NCBI RefSeq assembly: GCF_026627925.1
Contig: NZ_JAPNLE010000009.1
Location: forward strand, 248,001 to 312,000
Length of the DNA stretch: 64,000 bases
Direction of reading: 5' to 3'
DNA from: Cupriavidus sp. D39
GTDB lineage: Bacteria; Pseudomonadota; Gammaproteobacteria; Burkholderiales; Burkholderiaceae
How positions within the stretch are numbered: position 1 is the stretch's first letter; every line of letters starts with the position of its first letter. Below, piece after piece: positions 37,428 through 47,696 of the stretch. The position numbers were made by a program, and so were the translations under genes. The notes beneath the pieces are model-generated. The model saw only the letters and a list, made by a program, of their open reading frames with translations. It made no database searches and was not told the DNA's origin.

Positions 37428-38477
37428 ATGGCTGGGAATATCCGTCGGCAGACCGGTAACGGCGAACAAAAGCCAATCGCACTCGCTTTGCAAGGCGGCG
37501 GGATGCACGGTGCGTTCACGTGGGGAGTCCTTGACCGGTTGCTCGAAGATGGGAGATTTGCCATCGAAGGCGTCAGTGCAACGAGTGCGGGGGCGATGAA
37601 TGCCGCCGTGCTCGCCTACGGTTTGCTGCAAGGCGGGCACGACCGGGCGCGCGAGGCGCTGCACGAATTCTGGCTCGCCATCGCGCAATCGGCAGAGCGG
37701 TATAGCCCGCTGCGTTGGATGCCGTGGCTGAAAGGGTCGCATAGCTTTGGGCTGAACCACTCGCCCTTGTACGCGATGGCGGACATCGTTCTTCGTATCC
37801 TGTCGCCATACCAGTTCAATCCCGATAACATGAATCCGCTGCGGGATGTGCTGGAGAAGCAGGTCGATTTTGCGGTGTTACGCAAGCAATGCCCGATACA
37901 GCTTTATCTGTGTGCGACCAATGTCGAGACCAGCAGAATACGCATCTTTTCGAGCGAGGACATTTGCGTTGAAGCCGTGCTGGCTTCTGCCTGTCCGCCA
38001 ACCCTGTTCCAGGCTGTGTCAATCGATGGTGAATATTTTTGGGATGGCGGCTATGTTGGAAATCCGGCTATTTTCCCGCTGATCTATCACTGCAATACAA
38101 GCGATGTCGTGATTGTCCACATCAATCCGATCGTACGCCGTGGCGTGCCTACCACTGCCGCCGAAATCCTCAATCGCGTCAACGAAGTGAGCTTCAACTC
38201 ATCGCTCATGCGAGAGATGCGCGCAATTGCCTTCGTGACTTCGCTCATCCAGCGAGGCAAGGTCGAGCGGGGCGAGATGAAGGAAATGCTGATTCACTCA
38301 ATCAGGTCCGATGAGACGATGAGCGCTCTCGGCGTGTCGAGCAAGTACAACGCCGACTGGGACTTCCTTTGCGACCTGCGTGACAAGGGGAGGACTCAGG
38401 CCGATGCATGGATCAAGGAAAACTACGAGAATGTTGGCCAGCGCTCGAGCATTGACATCGGAAAGGAATTCCTGTGA
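37428..38477 (+). CDS. Patatin-like phospholipase
   Basis: About 349 residues, cytoplasmic. The oxyanion hole GGGMHGAF (about residue 22), nucleophile in SATSAGAMNA (Ser near residue 55) and the catalytic Asp in FWDGGYVGNP (about 205) form the Ser-Asp dyad of the family. No signal peptide or outer membrane domain. The ATG at 37428 has an AGGGAG ribosome site, so it is preferred over the longer open frame. Likely substrate is a membrane phospholipid or PHA-granule lipid; not determined by sequence. Confidence 0.88.
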   Translation: MAGNIRRQTGNGEQKPIALALQGGGMHGAFTWGVLDRLLEDGRFAIEGVSATSAGAMNAAVLAYGLLQGGHDRAREALHEFWLAIAQSAERYSPLRWMPWLKGSHSFGLNHSPLYAMADIVLRILSPYQFNPDNMNPLRDVLEKQVDFAVLRKQCPIQLYLCATNVETSRIRIFSSEDICVEAVLASACPPTLFQAVSIDGEYFWDGGYVGNPAIFPLIYHCNTSDVVIVHINPIVRRGVPTTAAEILNRVNEVSFNSSLMREMRAIAFVTSLIQRGKVERGEMKEMLIHSIRSDETMSALGVSSKYNADWDFLCDLRDKGRTQADAWIKENYENVGQRSSIDIGKEFL

Positions 38478-38580
38478 GGATTACGATTGGGCCACCGATG
38501 AATTGGCAGGGTCACTCACGGGGCCACCGGATCGTCATTGGTGGGTAGTCCCCCACTCACCAATCGGGAGGGCCATCGCT

Positions 38581-41500
38581 TCAGGCCAGATCAGCCAGTA
38601 GTGTCTTGGCTTGTTGCCAGTCGGCGACGTCAAAGCCCTCGCTGAAGGCTCCATGGATCGCGCTCAGGGTCTGGCGCGCGGCGTCCATCTTTCCCTGGCG
38701 TCGCCATAGCTGGGCCAGGCTCAGCGCGGCTTGCAACTCCAGTGACCTGGCACCCTGATCGCGGGCGACGGCGATTGCCTTGTGAAAACAAGCCTCAGCG
38801 TCTTCGTGGCCGGCGAACGCGCGGGATCCCGCGCTCGCCTGCTGGAGTATCAGTTCGCCTTTGAGCCGATGCAGCGTCGCTTCGTCAAGCCGCTCTCCCG
38901 TCTCTTCCGTCAAGGCTAGAGCCTCGGTCAGCGCCTCCAATCCGGCGTGGAGGTCCCCGGCTGTCCGATAGGCTTCAGCGAGCAGAGCCAGGAGGTTCGG
39001 CCTTCCCAGTGCCGCGCCAGTCACCTCGTAGGCGGTGAGGCCCTGGTGAATCTGGGCAATCCCCTGCTCATGCCTACCGTGTTCGGCCAGCGCCCAGCCT
39101 TGCAGGACGGTTCCCCACGCGAGATAAATGGGAAACCCCTGATCACCCGAGACAGCGATGGCGGCCTCGGCGTACTCGCGGGTCAATTGCACCTCACGCC
39201 GACATCGGTGCACTTCGGCCGCGAAGACAAGGCAAAGCGCGAGGTTAAAGGCGTCAGGGCGCTGCTTGGCCAGGGTCAATGCCTCCTGGCAGCGCGTGCG
39301 AGCCAGATCCGGCAGGCCCAGATACCAAAGAATCCAACCCAACGTGCTCCTGGCATGGACGGCTGGGTCTCGCCCGTAACCCAGAAGAAAGGCATAGGCC
39401 GGCTGGTCCGGGCGGTGCAGTGCCAGTACCTGCTCCATGTGGCTGCGGGCCACACCGAGCTGGCCCAGACGGAATGTGGTCGCCCCGAGTACACGATGCG
39501 CCTCCGCGAGCTGCTCCGGCTTCTGCGTATCCAGAGCCATGCCAAGCAGCCGTTCCCCAAGCGGCTGCGCAACTTTGTACCGCGCCCGCAATTGATAGAA
39601 CGCCCATAGTCCAAGCTGCGCCGAGAAGAAAGATGGCGTTTGCCCACCTTGTTCGCACAATGCCAGCGCGCGCCTGTAAGTTGCCTCCACTTCCGGGGCG
39701 GCCTGACCCCGGGTGGCTATCAAGGCCGGCCCGAGCGTTAGTAGCAGCGTGAGTTCCTCGCATGCGCGCTCGGGCGTGTCGGGCAGTCGCTTGAGCAATT
39801 CAACGGCTGTGCTGAGGTGATGCATCGCTTCGACCTGGGCAGAACGCTCGAGGGCCTGCTGGCCGGCACAGTGCAGGTAGTTCACTGCCTTCGGGATGTT
39901 GCCGCTATGGCTGTAATGGTGTGCGAGCTCGCTGCAGTAGTCCTTTAACCGACTCCCGAACAGGGTCTCGATGGCCTCGGCGGTGCGCTCGTGCAGCGCG
40001 CTGCGCCGCTCGGTAAGCAGGGAGTTGCCGGCAACTTCCTGAGTGAGTGCGTGCTTGAAAGCGTACTCCACATCCGGGAATGCGGGTCGCTCGTAAATGA
40101 AATCGCCCGCCTGCAGGTCGGCGAGAAGAGGGCGCAGCTTGTCGTCATCCAGCGCGGTGACGTGCTGGATGAGACTCAAGGGAAATTCCTTGCCGATCAC
40201 GGCCAGGCTCTGCAGCAGTTCCTTCTGGACGAGGGGGAGCCGATCGATGCGGGCTGCAAGCACGCCCTGGACGGTGGTGGGGATATGCAGTGAGGTAGGC
40301 GCCGTCTCAATGCGGTAGCACCCAGGCTGGCCAAGCAGGGCCTTCTCCTCGACCAGGGTCTGGACCACTTCCTCCATAAAGAATGGGTTGCCTTCGGTCT
40401 TGTCCAGGATGAGCCGTTTCAGGGGCGCGAGAGCGCGATCATCGCCAAGCAGCGCGGTGAGCAGTCCCTGGGCTTCGGTCGGACCCAGAGGCTCCAGATG
40501 CAGTTGGACGTAATAGCGCCTGGGGTCCCAGTCATGGGAGTACTCCGGACGGTAGTTGACAAGCAGGACGATCCTCGCCCCCGGCACGTAGTCGATGAGG
40601 ATATTGAGGAAGGCCTCGGTTTCGCTGTCCAGCCATTGCAGGTCTTCGAAAAGGAGTTCGAGCGGCTGGTTGAGGCTTTCGCGGACCAGCAGGCTTGCAA
40701 TCGCTTCGAACGTGCGCTGGCGCCGGATGGCAGCGTCCATGGTCGGCAGTGCTGAGCCGGGCTCGAAGGATCCGAGCAGGTAGAGCAGGTAGGGCAAATG
40801 GTCTTCCAGCGCCCGCTCCAGGGTGAGTAGCTTGCCAGTGACCTTCTCACGGCAGCTTCGGTCGTTGTCCTGCGGGGTGATTTGAAAGTAATTTCTTAGC
40901 AGCTCGATCAGCGGCAAATAGGCAAAGGCCTTGCCGTGCGAAACCGAGAACGTCTCCAGCACAAGGCAGCCTTGTTGTGATCGTGCCTTGAACTCGTGGA
41001 ATAGCCGCGATTTTCCTACCCCGGCCTCGCCCACCACCCCGACGACTTGCCCATGCCCTGCCTTGGCAAGCTCCAAGGCGTTGTGCAATTGTTCCATTTC
41101 GCTCTGGCGTCCCACAAAGCGGGCCAGACCGCGGTGCGCCGCCACTTGCATGCGCGTGCGCAATGCCCCGAGGCCCAGCACCTCATAGACCGCAAGCGGA
41201 TCCCGGACGCCTTTTACGTGGGTGGTCCCTAGCGCCTTGAATTCGAAATACCCCTCGGTGAGCTTATGGGTAGACTCGCTGACGAGGATGGACGCCGGTG
41301 TGGCAATGCCTTCCATGCGCGAGGCGATGTGGATTGTGTGGCCCACAGGATCGTAGTCCGTGTGCAGGTCGTCCGTGCGGATCGAGCGCACCAACACCTC
41401 GCCGGTGTGGACACCGACGCGGATCTGAAGCGGTATGCCTTTGTCCAAACGCACTCGGTCACTGTGACTACGCATCGCTTCCTGCATGCGTAGCGCTGCG

Positions 41501-42009
41501 AATAGTGCCCGCAGGGCATGGTCCTCGTGGGCAATGGGGGCGCCGAACAGGGCGAGAATGCCGTCACCCAGGAACTTCGCTACGTAGCCCTCATAGTGGT
41601 GCACGGCCCCCATCATTAGCGTCACGACGGGGTCGATCAAGTGACGCGCCTCCTCGGGATCCAGGTCCTGGATCAATGCCGTCGAGCCAGCCATATCGGC
41701 GAACAGCGCCGTGATGGTCTTGCGTTCGCCGTCCGTCCCTCCCCTGGCTTCCATGGCCGCCTGCTCCGCCCGGATGCGCTCGGCCAGATGGGGAGGTGTG
41801 TAGTGAACAGGGGCCGAAGCGGCGGACTTAGGCACTGGAAGCGACTCTGACGGGTCGCCGTTCAGGGGCGAGCCACATGCGCTGCAGAAATTTGCGGCAG
41901 GGCTGGACTCCTCGCCACAACGCGGGCAGATGCGTGCAAGCTTGGCCCCGCAATGCTCGCAGAAGTTGGCCCTCGCGAGGTTCTCGCCCCCGCAATCTGT
42001 GCAGCGCAT
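38581..42009 (-). CDS. Zinc ribbon-class III cyclase-AAA ATPase-TPR signalling protein
   Basis: Very large cytoplasmic protein of about 1142 residues. Two N-terminal zinc ribbons (CTDCGG...CEHCG, CPRCGEE...CSACG, residues 3-45), a class III nucleotidyl cyclase domain (about 95-270) with metal aspartates in ALFADMAGST and FLGDGILALFG, an AAA/NACHT-like ATPase with P-loop GEAGVGKSRL and Walker B LLFEDLQWLD (about 295-600), and a long TPR-like helical region to the end. Start at 42009 fits an AGGAGG site seven bases upstream; 42027 would place that site inside the gene. Whether the cyclase makes cAMP is unproven; signal unknown. Confidence 0.9.
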   Translation of the reverse strand: MRCTDCGGENLARANFCEHCGAKLARICPRCGEESSPAANFCSACGSPLNGDPSESLPVPKSAASAPVHYTPPHLAERIRAEQAAMEARGGTDGERKTITALFADMAGSTALIQDLDPEEARHLIDPVVTLMMGAVHHYEGYVAKFLGDGILALFGAPIAHEDHALRALFAALRMQEAMRSHSDRVRLDKGIPLQIRVGVHTGEVLVRSIRTDDLHTDYDPVGHTIHIASRMEGIATPASILVSESTHKLTEGYFEFKALGTTHVKGVRDPLAVYEVLGLGALRTRMQVAAHRGLARFVGRQSEMEQLHNALELAKAGHGQVVGVVGEAGVGKSRLFHEFKARSQQGCLVLETFSVSHGKAFAYLPLIELLRNYFQITPQDNDRSCREKVTGKLLTLERALEDHLPYLLYLLGSFEPGSALPTMDAAIRRQRTFEAIASLLVRESLNQPLELLFEDLQWLDSETEAFLNILIDYVPGARIVLLVNYRPEYSHDWDPRRYYVQLHLEPLGPTEAQGLLTALLGDDRALAPLKRLILDKTEGNPFFMEEVVQTLVEEKALLGQPGCYRIETAPTSLHIPTTVQGVLAARIDRLPLVQKELLQSLAVIGKEFPLSLIQHVTALDDDKLRPLLADLQAGDFIYERPAFPDVEYAFKHALTQEVAGNSLLTERRSALHERTAEAIETLFGSRLKDYCSELAHHYSHSGNIPKAVNYLHCAGQQALERSAQVEAMHHLSTAVELLKRLPDTPERACEELTLLLTLGPALIATRGQAAPEVEATYRRALALCEQGGQTPSFFSAQLGLWAFYQLRARYKVAQPLGERLLGMALDTQKPEQLAEAHRVLGATTFRLGQLGVARSHMEQVLALHRPDQPAYAFLLGYGRDPAVHARSTLGWILWYLGLPDLARTRCQEALTLAKQRPDAFNLALCLVFAAEVHRCRREVQLTREYAEAAIAVSGDQGFPIYLAWGTVLQGWALAEHGRHEQGIAQIHQGLTAYEVTGAALGRPNLLALLAEAYRTAGDLHAGLEALTEALALTEETGERLDEATLHRLKGELILQQASAGSRAFAGHEDAEACFHKAIAVARDQGARSLELQAALSLAQLWRRQGKMDAARQTLSAIHGAFSEGFDVADWQQAKTLLADLA

Positions 42010-42392
42010 ATCGCCTCCTGACTGCAATCGCCTGCCTCAGATGATTAGACGCGTCATTGGCTTCGTTAGCAAGGCGGGGGCCCGATGGCCCTGGCGCAAT
42101 GAATTGCGAGTGGCGAGGATTTTTCTGTTGGCGGTGACGGGAGTTTGTCGTTCCCCTGCTGCGCCGAGCCAGCCGGGCAGCATGAGGTGAAGGGAGCAGG
42201 CGCGCCGTTAGCGCGGCGTCCCGGGCTCATTTTGGCGCACCCTAATATTCATCAATAAAATTGAACAACTACTCCGACGAATTCATCACTTAACCATCGT
42301 TCTCTGCCATAAAGTTCAATCCATGGACGGCGCAACAACAAAGATGACGTTCTAAATAATTCAATCAAATGGACAAGCAGAGGGAAAAGATC
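42010..42392. other. Divergent intergenic region
   Basis: About 380 bases between divergent genes. The last 150 bases before the hydrolase are AT-rich (from 42240) and probably hold its promoter. No clear inverted repeat or riboswitch noted. Confidence 0.45.
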
Positions 42393-43079
42393 ATGACCAA
42401 CGCCAAGCTCGAAGTGCTGACCCCGGACAACAGCCAACTGATCTTCATCGACCACCAGCCGCAGATGGCCTTCGGCGTGCAGTCGATGGACCGCCAGGCG
42501 ATGAAGAACAACGTGGTGGGCCTGGCCAAGGCCGCCCGCATCTTCAACATCCCCACGGTCATCACCACGGTGGAGAGCGAGTCCTTCTCCGGCTACACCT
42601 ATCCCGAGTTGCTTGACGTATTCCCCGGCCAGAAGACGCTGGAACGCACCTCGATGAATTCGTGGGACGACCAGAAGGTGCGGGACGCGCTGGCCGCCAA
42701 CGGCCGCAAGAAGATCATCGTGGCCGGTCTGTGGACCGAGGTCTGCAACACCACCTTCGCGCTGTCCGCGATGCATGACAGCGACTACGAGATCTACATG
42801 GTGGCCGATGCCTCGGGCGGCACCAGCAAGGAAGCGCACGACTACGCCATGCAGCGCATGGTGCAGGCCGGCGTGGTGCCGGTGACCTGGCAGCAGGTGC
42901 TGCTCGAATGGCAGCGCGACTGGGCCCACCGCGACACCTACGACGCGGTGATGAAACTGGTCAAGGAACACTCGGGCGCCTACGGCATGGGCGTGGACTA
43001 CGCCTACACCATGGTGCACAAGGCCGCCCAGCGCACCGCCACGCCGCACGAGTCCATCGCGCCGGTGCCGGCCCGCTGA
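42393..43079 (+). CDS. Isochorismatase-family hydrolase (YcaC-like)
   Basis: About 228 residues. Catalytic Asp in FIDHQPQMAFG (about residue 20), Lys in GRKKIIVAGLWTE and nucleophile Cys in WTEVCNTTFAL (about 117) form the triad of the family. YcaC-type members have no fixed substrate. The ATG at 42393 follows a GAGGGA site; an upstream ATG at 42369 adds eight residues with a poorer site. Monocistronic. Confidence 0.9.
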   Translation: MTNAKLEVLTPDNSQLIFIDHQPQMAFGVQSMDRQAMKNNVVGLAKAARIFNIPTVITTVESESFSGYTYPELLDVFPGQKTLERTSMNSWDDQKVRDALAANGRKKIIVAGLWTEVCNTTFALSAMHDSDYEIYMVADASGGTSKEAHDYAMQRMVQAGVVPVTWQQVLLEWQRDWAHRDTYDAVMKLVKEHSGAYGMGVDYAYTMVHKAAQRTATPHESIAPVPAR

Positions 43080-43828
43080 CAGGGCGACAGGCGTGGCGGC
43101 CTATCAGCGGGGCCGCTGCGCCGGGAGTGCGGCGCCCATGATGCGCAATCTGATGGCGTGCGCATCCCCCCAAGAGAGGGGAGGTCGGCGCTATTTTCCA
43201 AGTCGGGGGATCGTCGTGGCCGCTGCAGCGCATCCCGACAGCCCGCGATGCCATCGCCGGCGCAGCCGACCATGCCTGTGCGCAGGCCGAAGGCGGTGTA
43301 TCCGCGTCGGATCATGCGAGCACCGCGGTCTTTTGCTGACTATTCTTTGCAATTGATGTTGGTCAGGGCTGGTAGCCTGTTTGCCCCCAACATCTGCATC
43401 CGATCTCCGACCCATGACAACCATTCTCGCCATCGCCGTTGCTTGCGGCGCATTTCTCAGGCTCTGCGTCGCGTCTCCTTATGAAGGGGCATTCGGGCTG
43501 GATAGGTGCGATGTGGGCGGCCTCAGCGAGGTCCCGGCGCAGGGGCACGATAGTGACGGTGACGGTCAATGGCCGTGCGCTCGGGGCATGGCTGCGGATC
43601 ATTGTCCGCGTTGATGGTTAGCATGGCGAAGCCGAACACATCTGCACTGGCCTCGCCAGCCCACGCGCGCCTCAGGCCGGCGAAAAGCAAACTCGCGCGC
43701 GCAACTAACCCACCTCGGTGTCGATGGCAAGGCTGGTAAATGCCCGTTGCAAATTCGAACAGAATGTTAGGTACCTCGGCGCTACAGTGGCCATTCCCAT
43801 GCCTGAAGGCATTTTAGGAGGTACACGA
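43080..43828. other. Long intergenic region without a supported gene
   Basis: About 750 bases. A 67-codon frame beginning near 43414 (MTTILAIAVACGAF) looks signal peptide-like at first but has no ribosome site and turns low-complexity; I do not call it. AGGAGG at 43817-43822 belongs to the next gene. Several short complementary stretches but no defined element. Confidence 0.4.
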
Positions 43829-44200
43829 ATGAAGCAACATCTGGCGAAATCCCTGTTGATGGCTGGCGCGATGATCGCGTCCTACCCGCTGTTCGCGCAG
43901 CAAGCCCAGCCCATTCAGCCGACCCAGCCGATGCCAACGACTCAGCCGATGCAATCCGCCCAACCTATGCAAGCCATGCCCTCGGCAGCGCCTTTGGCCC
44001 AGGGGGCGCTGCCAGCCGCACGCGATCCCTATGCGCAGGATGCCGGACAGTCGGCTCCGCCGGCTATGGCGCCCGCAGCAGTCGACCCGACGCTGGCCGG
44101 CAGCCCCAGCCCGGCAATGGACCCCGCCAGTATGAGCCTGGCACCCGATGCACTCGGAACGCGCCTTGGCCAGCGCAATCCGTTCCTCGACGGCGCCTGA
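43829..44200 (+). CDS. Exported Gln/Pro/Met-rich small protein
   Basis: About 123 residues. Signal peptide of about 27 residues ending PLFAQQ. The mature part opens with a run of Q-P-[IMT] units (QPIQPTQPMPTTQPM) and later Ala/Pro/Ser-rich linkers, with no cysteine or predicted fold. AGGAGG ribosome site. It may be a periplasmic or cell-surface disordered protein; methionine and histidine-free composition does not support a clear metal role. Family not recognised. Confidence 0.7.
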   Translation: MKQHLAKSLLMAGAMIASYPLFAQQAQPIQPTQPMPTTQPMQSAQPMQAMPSAAPLAQGALPAARDPYAQDAGQSAPPAMAPAAVDPTLAGSPSPAMDPASMSLAPDALGTRLGQRNPFLDGA

Positions 44201-44395
44201 GCACCTCGCAGCCTTCTTGCACGCTGAAATTCTGGACTGTCCAGGGCGCATTGGCCCTGGGGTCCTGGCCCCTCGGCGTCCCGACCATCTGGCCGGGTGC
44301 CCGTGGCGGTCAAGTGGCCAATCACGACGCGGCAGTCGCCTTGGTAGCGCGTATCGAGGGCCATGCTAGGATCGTGTCGGTCATTGGGAGATGTC

Positions 44396-44671
44396 ATGGT
44401 TCAGAAGCTATTCGAAGAACTACCGGTGGACGAGCAAGAGGACTTCGAGTCGGCGTGCAAGAAGCATGGCCGGATCCGCGAAGAATTTACGATCGTCTTT
44501 GACGAAGGCAACCCTTCCAAGGACGGCGTAAGCCCCATTTCCCGTGAGGTGACCGTGGCGGCAAATCTCACCGGTGCCCGCCAACACTACGCTGTTGGAA
44601 GCGGTACGTCCTGGACCGTCGAGTTCGAGCGAGACCTCGATCGCGGTTTTTTCTGGGAAACCTACGACTAG
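44396..44671 (+). CDS. Small protein with GxGTxWTxEFExDLxRG signature
   Basis: About 91 residues, acidic, cytoplasmic. The C-terminal half (VTVAANLTGARQHYAVGSGTSW... in part) shares a clear pattern with the 82-residue protein at 59225-59473: Y-x-[VI]-G-x-G-T-[SA]-W-T-x-E-F-E-x-D-L-x-R-G-x-F. This marks a paralogous family with two members in the window. GGGAG ribosome site precedes the ATG. Function not known. Confidence 0.7.
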   Translation: MVQKLFEELPVDEQEDFESACKKHGRIREEFTIVFDEGNPSKDGVSPISREVTVAANLTGARQHYAVGSGTSWTVEFERDLDRGFFWETYD

Positions 44672-44909
44672 TCCAAAGGTCTCCTCCCATCACCTCCATC
44701 ACCTCCATTGAGTCCACATAGAGGGCGATCATCCGAATAAGGGTCTCCGCCGATCCCCTGCGGCCGACATCCTTTGACTGCCGGCCGAGCCACGCGTGAC
44801 TTGCCGGATCGATAAGCGGTGGACTGGACGTCGCATCGCCGCGGAGCCCTTCACAGGAACTATACAGAACCAATTCAGTTCTAATTAGCAACGATAGTTT
44901 GGGGTGAAG

Positions 44910-45380
44910 ATGCTCAGACTAAGCAAACTGACCGACTACGGCACGGTGATCATGACGCACATGGCGCGGGAGCCGGGCCGGATCTGCAGTGCCGCCGAGG
45001 TTGCGGCCGAGATTGGCGTGTCGATGCCCACCGCGAGCAAGATCCTCAAGATGCTTGCGCGGCAAAAGCTGCTGCATTCGCTGCGCGGCGCGAAGGGCGG
45101 TTACCTGCTGGCACGGCCGCCGCAGGAGATCTCGATCGCGCAGGTGATCGACGCCATGGAAGGCCCTGCCGGCATGACCGAATGCAGCATTGCAGCCGGC
45201 TTGTGTGCCCAGGAAGGAACCTGTTCCATCCGTGCGAACTGGCAGCGGATCAGCCTGGCGATCTTTCATGCCCTGGATGGCGTAACGCTGGCGGACATGA
45301 CGCAACCGACGTTGCATCCGGTCGATATCGGCACGCTGCACGCCTGGAAGGCGTCAGGCCGCAAGCAGGCGTTCGAGTGA
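44910..45380 (+). CDS. Rrf2-family regulator of the suf operon
   Basis: About 156 residues. Rrf2/IscR-type winged helix (MLRLSKLTDYG, VSMPTASKILKML, GAKGGYLLARP) followed by a cysteine cluster ECSIAAGLC...GTC (about residues 93-107), positioned like the Fe-S ligands of IscR. First gene of the suf operon, 23 bases before sufB. It should sense Fe-S cluster status and repress or activate suf. ATG with GGGGTGA site; a GTG two codons upstream is an alternative. Confidence 0.9.
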   Translation: MLRLSKLTDYGTVIMTHMAREPGRICSAAEVAAEIGVSMPTASKILKMLARQKLLHSLRGAKGGYLLARPPQEISIAQVIDAMEGPAGMTECSIAAGLCAQEGTCSIRANWQRISLAIFHALDGVTLADMTQPTLHPVDIGTLHAWKASGRKQAFE

Positions 45381-45403
45381 CGCATGGCAATCGAAGGCAG
45401 AAC

Positions 45404-46851
45404 ATGGCAACCCCGGCGCACAAGCTCGACGAACTGATCAGCCAAGGCTATCAGCACGGTTTCTACACGTCCGTGGCAACGGACACGGTGCCGTGCGGGC
45501 TGAACGAGGACGTGATCCGCATGATCTCGGCCATGAAGGACGAGCCGGAATTCATGCTTGACTGGCGCCTCAAGGCCTATCGTCACTGGCTGACGGTGTC
45601 CGAGCCGCACTGGGCGACAGTCAGGCACCCGCCCATCGACTACCAGGCCATTGCTTACTATTCCGCGCCAAGCTCCCAAAAGGCCGGGCCCAAGACGCTG
45701 GACGAGGTCGATCCAGAGCTGCTGCGCACCTACGAGAAGCTGGGTGTGCCCCTGCGGGAACGTGAGTTGCTCGCGGGCGTCGCCGTGGATGCGGTATTCG
45801 ACAGCGTCTCGGTAGCCACCACATTCAAGGCGAAACTGGGCGAGCTCGGCATCATTTTCTGTTCGTTCTCGGAGGCGGTGCGCGAGCACCCCGAGCTGGT
45901 GCGGCAGTACCTCGGCACGGTCGTGCCCTACACCGACAACTACTTCGCCACGCTCAACTCGGCTGTGTTCAGCGACGGGTCGTTCTGCTATATCCCCCCG
46001 GAGTACGCTGCCCGATGGAGTTGTCCACTTACTTTCGCATCAATGCCCAGAAGACCGGTCAGTTCGAGCGTACCCTGATCATTGCCGACGAGGGCGCTTA
46101 TGTCAGCTATCTGGAAGGCTGCACCGCCCCGATGCGCGACGAAAACCAGTTGCATGCCGCGGTGGTGGAACTGATCGCGCTGGAGGATGCGCAGATCCGC
46201 TACGCGACAGTGCAGAACTGGTATCCGGGCGACAAGGAAGGCAAGGGCGGTATCTATAACTTCGTGACCAAGCGCGGCGACTGCCGTGGCGCCCGTTCGA
46301 AGATTTCATGGACCCAGGTCGAGACCGGATCGGCCATTACCTGGAAGTACCCAAGCGTGATCCTGCAGGGCGACGACTCGGTTGGGGAGTTCTATTCCGT
46401 GGCGCTGACCAACCACTACCAGCAGGCCGACACGGGCACCAAGATGACCCACCTCGGCAGGAATACCCGGAGCACGATTCTCTCCAAGGGCATTTCGGCC
46501 GGCCACGGCCAGAACGCATACCGTGGGCTGGTGAAGATGGCGAAGAGCGCCAGCGGCGCGCGCAACTACTCGCAGTGCGACTCGCTGTTGCTGGGCGACA
46601 AATGCGCGGCCCACACCTTTCCGTATATCGAGGTGAAGAATGCCACTGCCCGCGTCGAACACGAGGCCTCCACCTCGCGCATCGGCGAGGACCAGCTGTT
46701 CTATTGCCAAAGCCGCGGCATCGGCCCCGAAGACGCGGTATCGATGATCGTGAACGGCTTTTGCAAGGAAGTGTTCAAGGAACTGCCGATGGAGTTCGCG
46801 GTGGAAGCACAGAAGCTGCTGGGCGTCAGCCTGGAGGGAAGCATCGGCTAG
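45404..46851 (+). CDS. sufB: Fe-S cluster scaffold protein SufB, frameshifted
   Basis: Core of the SufBCD scaffold, about 482 residues after restoring one base. The first frame ends in FCYIPP; the next frame takes over at [13 protein letters not shown]. The six-C run at 45994-45999 is one short of the seven needed for PPGVRCP. Conserved YLEGCTAP with the scaffold Cys, the [27 protein letters not shown] region (in parts) and [17 protein letters not shown] are intact. Lies between the regulator and sufC. Confidence 0.93.
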
Positions 46852-46925
46852 GGAGCGCGCGGGCCGCGCCGCCTCGGAGCCGCATTGGCGTCACGTCGGA
46901 GCCACATTGGAGCAACAAGCCAGCC

Positions 46926-47696
46926 ATGCTTGAAATCCGTAACCTGCACGTCTCAGTCGACGACAAGCCCATCCTGCACGGCATCGACCTTACCGTGAAG
47001 GCTGGGGAGGTGCACGCCATCATGGGCCCCAACGGCTCCGGCAAGAGCACCCTTGCCCATGTGCTGGCCGGGCGGGACCGCTACGTCGTGAGCGCGGGTG
47101 AAGTCCTCTACGACGGCGCGAACCTGCTGGGCATGCCGCCCGAAGAGCGGGCACGCGCGGGCGTCTTCCTGGCCTTCCAGTATCCGGTGGAAATCCCCGG
47201 CGTCTCGAACATCTATCTGCTCAAGGCGGGGCTCAACGCGATCCGCAAGCATCGCGGCGAACCGGAACTGGATGCCATGGACTTTCTCGCGCTGGTCAAG
47301 GACAAGCTCCGGCTCATGGAGATGGACCCAAGCCTGCTTTACCGCTCGGTGAACGAAGGCTTCTCCGGTGGCGAAAAGAAGCGCAACGAGATTCTGCAGA
47401 TGGCGGTGCTGGAACCCCGGCTCGCCATTCTCGACGAGACCGACTCCGGCCTCGACATCGACGCGCTCAAGATCGTCGCCAGCGGCATCGGCGCCATGCG
47501 CGGCCCGCAGCGCGCCATCGTGCTGGTTACCCACTACCAGCGGCTGCTCAACTACATCGTGCCGGACCGGGTGCACGTACTGGCGCAGGGCCGCATTGCC
47601 AGGTCCGGCGGGCCCGAACTGGCGCTGGAACTGGAGCATCATGGCTATGTGGGAATGGAGGCGCAGGCCTTCACCGTTACGGAGGCGTCGGCATGA
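46926..47696 (+). CDS. sufC: SUF ATPase SufC
   Basis: About 256 residues. Walker [11 protein letters not shown]-loop [10 protein letters not shown], signature [11 protein letters not shown], Walker [12 protein letters not shown], switch His in [13 protein letters not shown] hydrolysis drives structural change in the SufB-SufD pair. Overlaps sufD by four bases. Confidence 0.96.
   Translation: MLEIRNLHVSVDDKPILHGIDLTVKAGEVHAIMGPNGSGKSTLAHVLAGRDRYVVSAGEVLYDGANLLGMPPEERARAGVFLAFQYPVEIPGVSNIYLLKAGLNAIRKHRGEPELDAMDFLALVKDKLRLMEMDPSLLYRSVNEGFSGGEKKRNEILQMAVLEPRLAILDETDSGLDIDALKIVASGIGAMRGPQRAIVLVTHYQRLLNYIVPDRVHVLAQGRIARSGGPELALELEHHGYVGMEAQAFTVTEASA

Noticed and set aside
43381..43614. 77-codon frame with signal-like start
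   Set aside because: No ribosome site, no similarity, and the second half is compositionally random.
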